From Clostridiales bacterium (GTDB lineage Bacteria; Bacillota; Clostridia; Oscillospirales; Oscillospiraceae), in contig JALFLH010000008.1 in NCBI GenBank assembly GCA_022774865.1, forward strand, positions 1 through 48,977: a stretch of 48,977 bases of DNA, read 5' to 3'. This document shows, in pieces, positions 48,848 through 48,977 of this stretch. How positions within the stretch are numbered: the stretch's first letter is position 1; each line of letters opens with the position of its first letter. Position numbers and translations under genes: made by a program. The notes under the pieces were generated by a model, which saw nothing but the letters and a program-made list of their open reading frames with translations, was not told the origin of the DNA and did not search any database.

Positions 48848-48891
48848 GAACCGACAGTTGATACAATTATCGACTGTCGGTTCGTTATTTT
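48848..48891 (+). terminator. tRNA-Leu terminator
   Basis: GAACCGACAGT (48848-48858) pairs with ACTGTCGGTTC (48873-48883), with an inner GAT/ATC, and a GTTATTTTTA tail. The remaining 86 bases to the window edge show only a partial frame. Confidence 0.85.
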
Positions 48892-48977
48892 TATGCGGGA
48901 AACCACTGTCATATCAAGGCTTTTTCATTCGGAAATGCACCCATTCATCTACCGACCTCCGAAGCGGGAAATTCATT

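Noticed and set aside
48712..48912. Minus-strand frame across the tRNA-Leu gene
   Set aside because: It reads through the tRNA and its terminator; the GLEPTRRNHTH-like peptide is a well-known false prediction over tRNA genes.
48914..48977. Partial minus-strand frame from the right edge (MNFPLRRSVDEWVHF...)
   Set aside because: Too short and cut by the edge; could be the tail of a real gene but nothing supports it yet.

Overview
The window looks like chromosomal DNA of a moderately GC-rich, anaerobic, endospore-forming member of the Clostridia, most likely the Oscillospiraceae/Ruminococcaceae side of the class. This rests on gene content. There is a sporulation regulator SpoIIID, a single-chain pyruvate:ferredoxin oxidoreductase, a Re-type citrate synthase instead of the usual Si enzyme, an IspH-ribosomal protein S1 fusion, and the order dnaG-rpoD-cmk-ispH/S1. 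Genus and species cannot be fixed by reading alone. No CRISPR array, prophage or rRNA operon was seen; one tRNA gene is present.

Layout: (1) 1-840 is a decayed strip: the 5' part of an IS30-type transposase running off the left edge, an ORF remnant cut by the IS end, and a frameshifted XRE regulator. (2) 980-6128 (minus) is a four-gene operon, Re-citrate synthase / GntR-FCD regulator / aconitase / isocitrate dehydrogenase. It makes 2-oxoglutarate from oxaloacetate and acetyl-CoA, and its promoter has a 9+9 bp palindrome over the -10 box. (3) 6.2-16.4 kb holds an alpha/beta hydrolase, a pullulanase, a polysaccharide deacetylase with Ig-like repeats, a PadR/HAAS/DUF4097 operon with its own palindromic operator, rlmH, a small unknown protein, spoIIID, a threonine aldolase and an AI-2E-family membrane protein. 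(4) 16.5-22 kb holds PFOR and poorly characterised secreted or membrane proteins in a more AT-rich patch. (5) 22.1-25.4 kb (plus) is comM-thiI-pncC. (6) 25.4-31.0 kb (minus) holds an LRR surface protein followed by a micropeptide with the decarboxylase beta-subunit GGADGPT signature, a Pro/Ala/Glu-rich protein, a membrane-anchored E2-like protein with birA, and a homocysteine methyltransferase. (7) 31.1-47.6 kb (plus) is a long housekeeping stretch: M29 aminopeptidase, rpmE, hflX-yigZ-dgt, dnaG-sigma-sigma-like, cmk-ispH/S1, a Dabb/ACT/PFL operon, queA-GNAT-tgt, yajC. (8) 47.7 kb to the end has a GT2 glycosyltransferase (minus) and tRNA-Leu(GAG).

Most promoters read easily as TTGACA-17-TATAAT variants and most transcripts end at strong hairpins, so operon limits are fairly clear. 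The points most worth a second look are these: the two overlapping sigma-factor genes after dnaG, of which the second keeps a sigma-like core and an N-terminal extension but has lost recognisable promoter-contact motifs; a perfect internal Shine-Dalgarno plus ATG, and a possible internal promoter, that could release free S1 from the IspH-S1 fusion; the GGADGPT micropeptide; and the membrane E2-like protein whose catalytic His is Glu.
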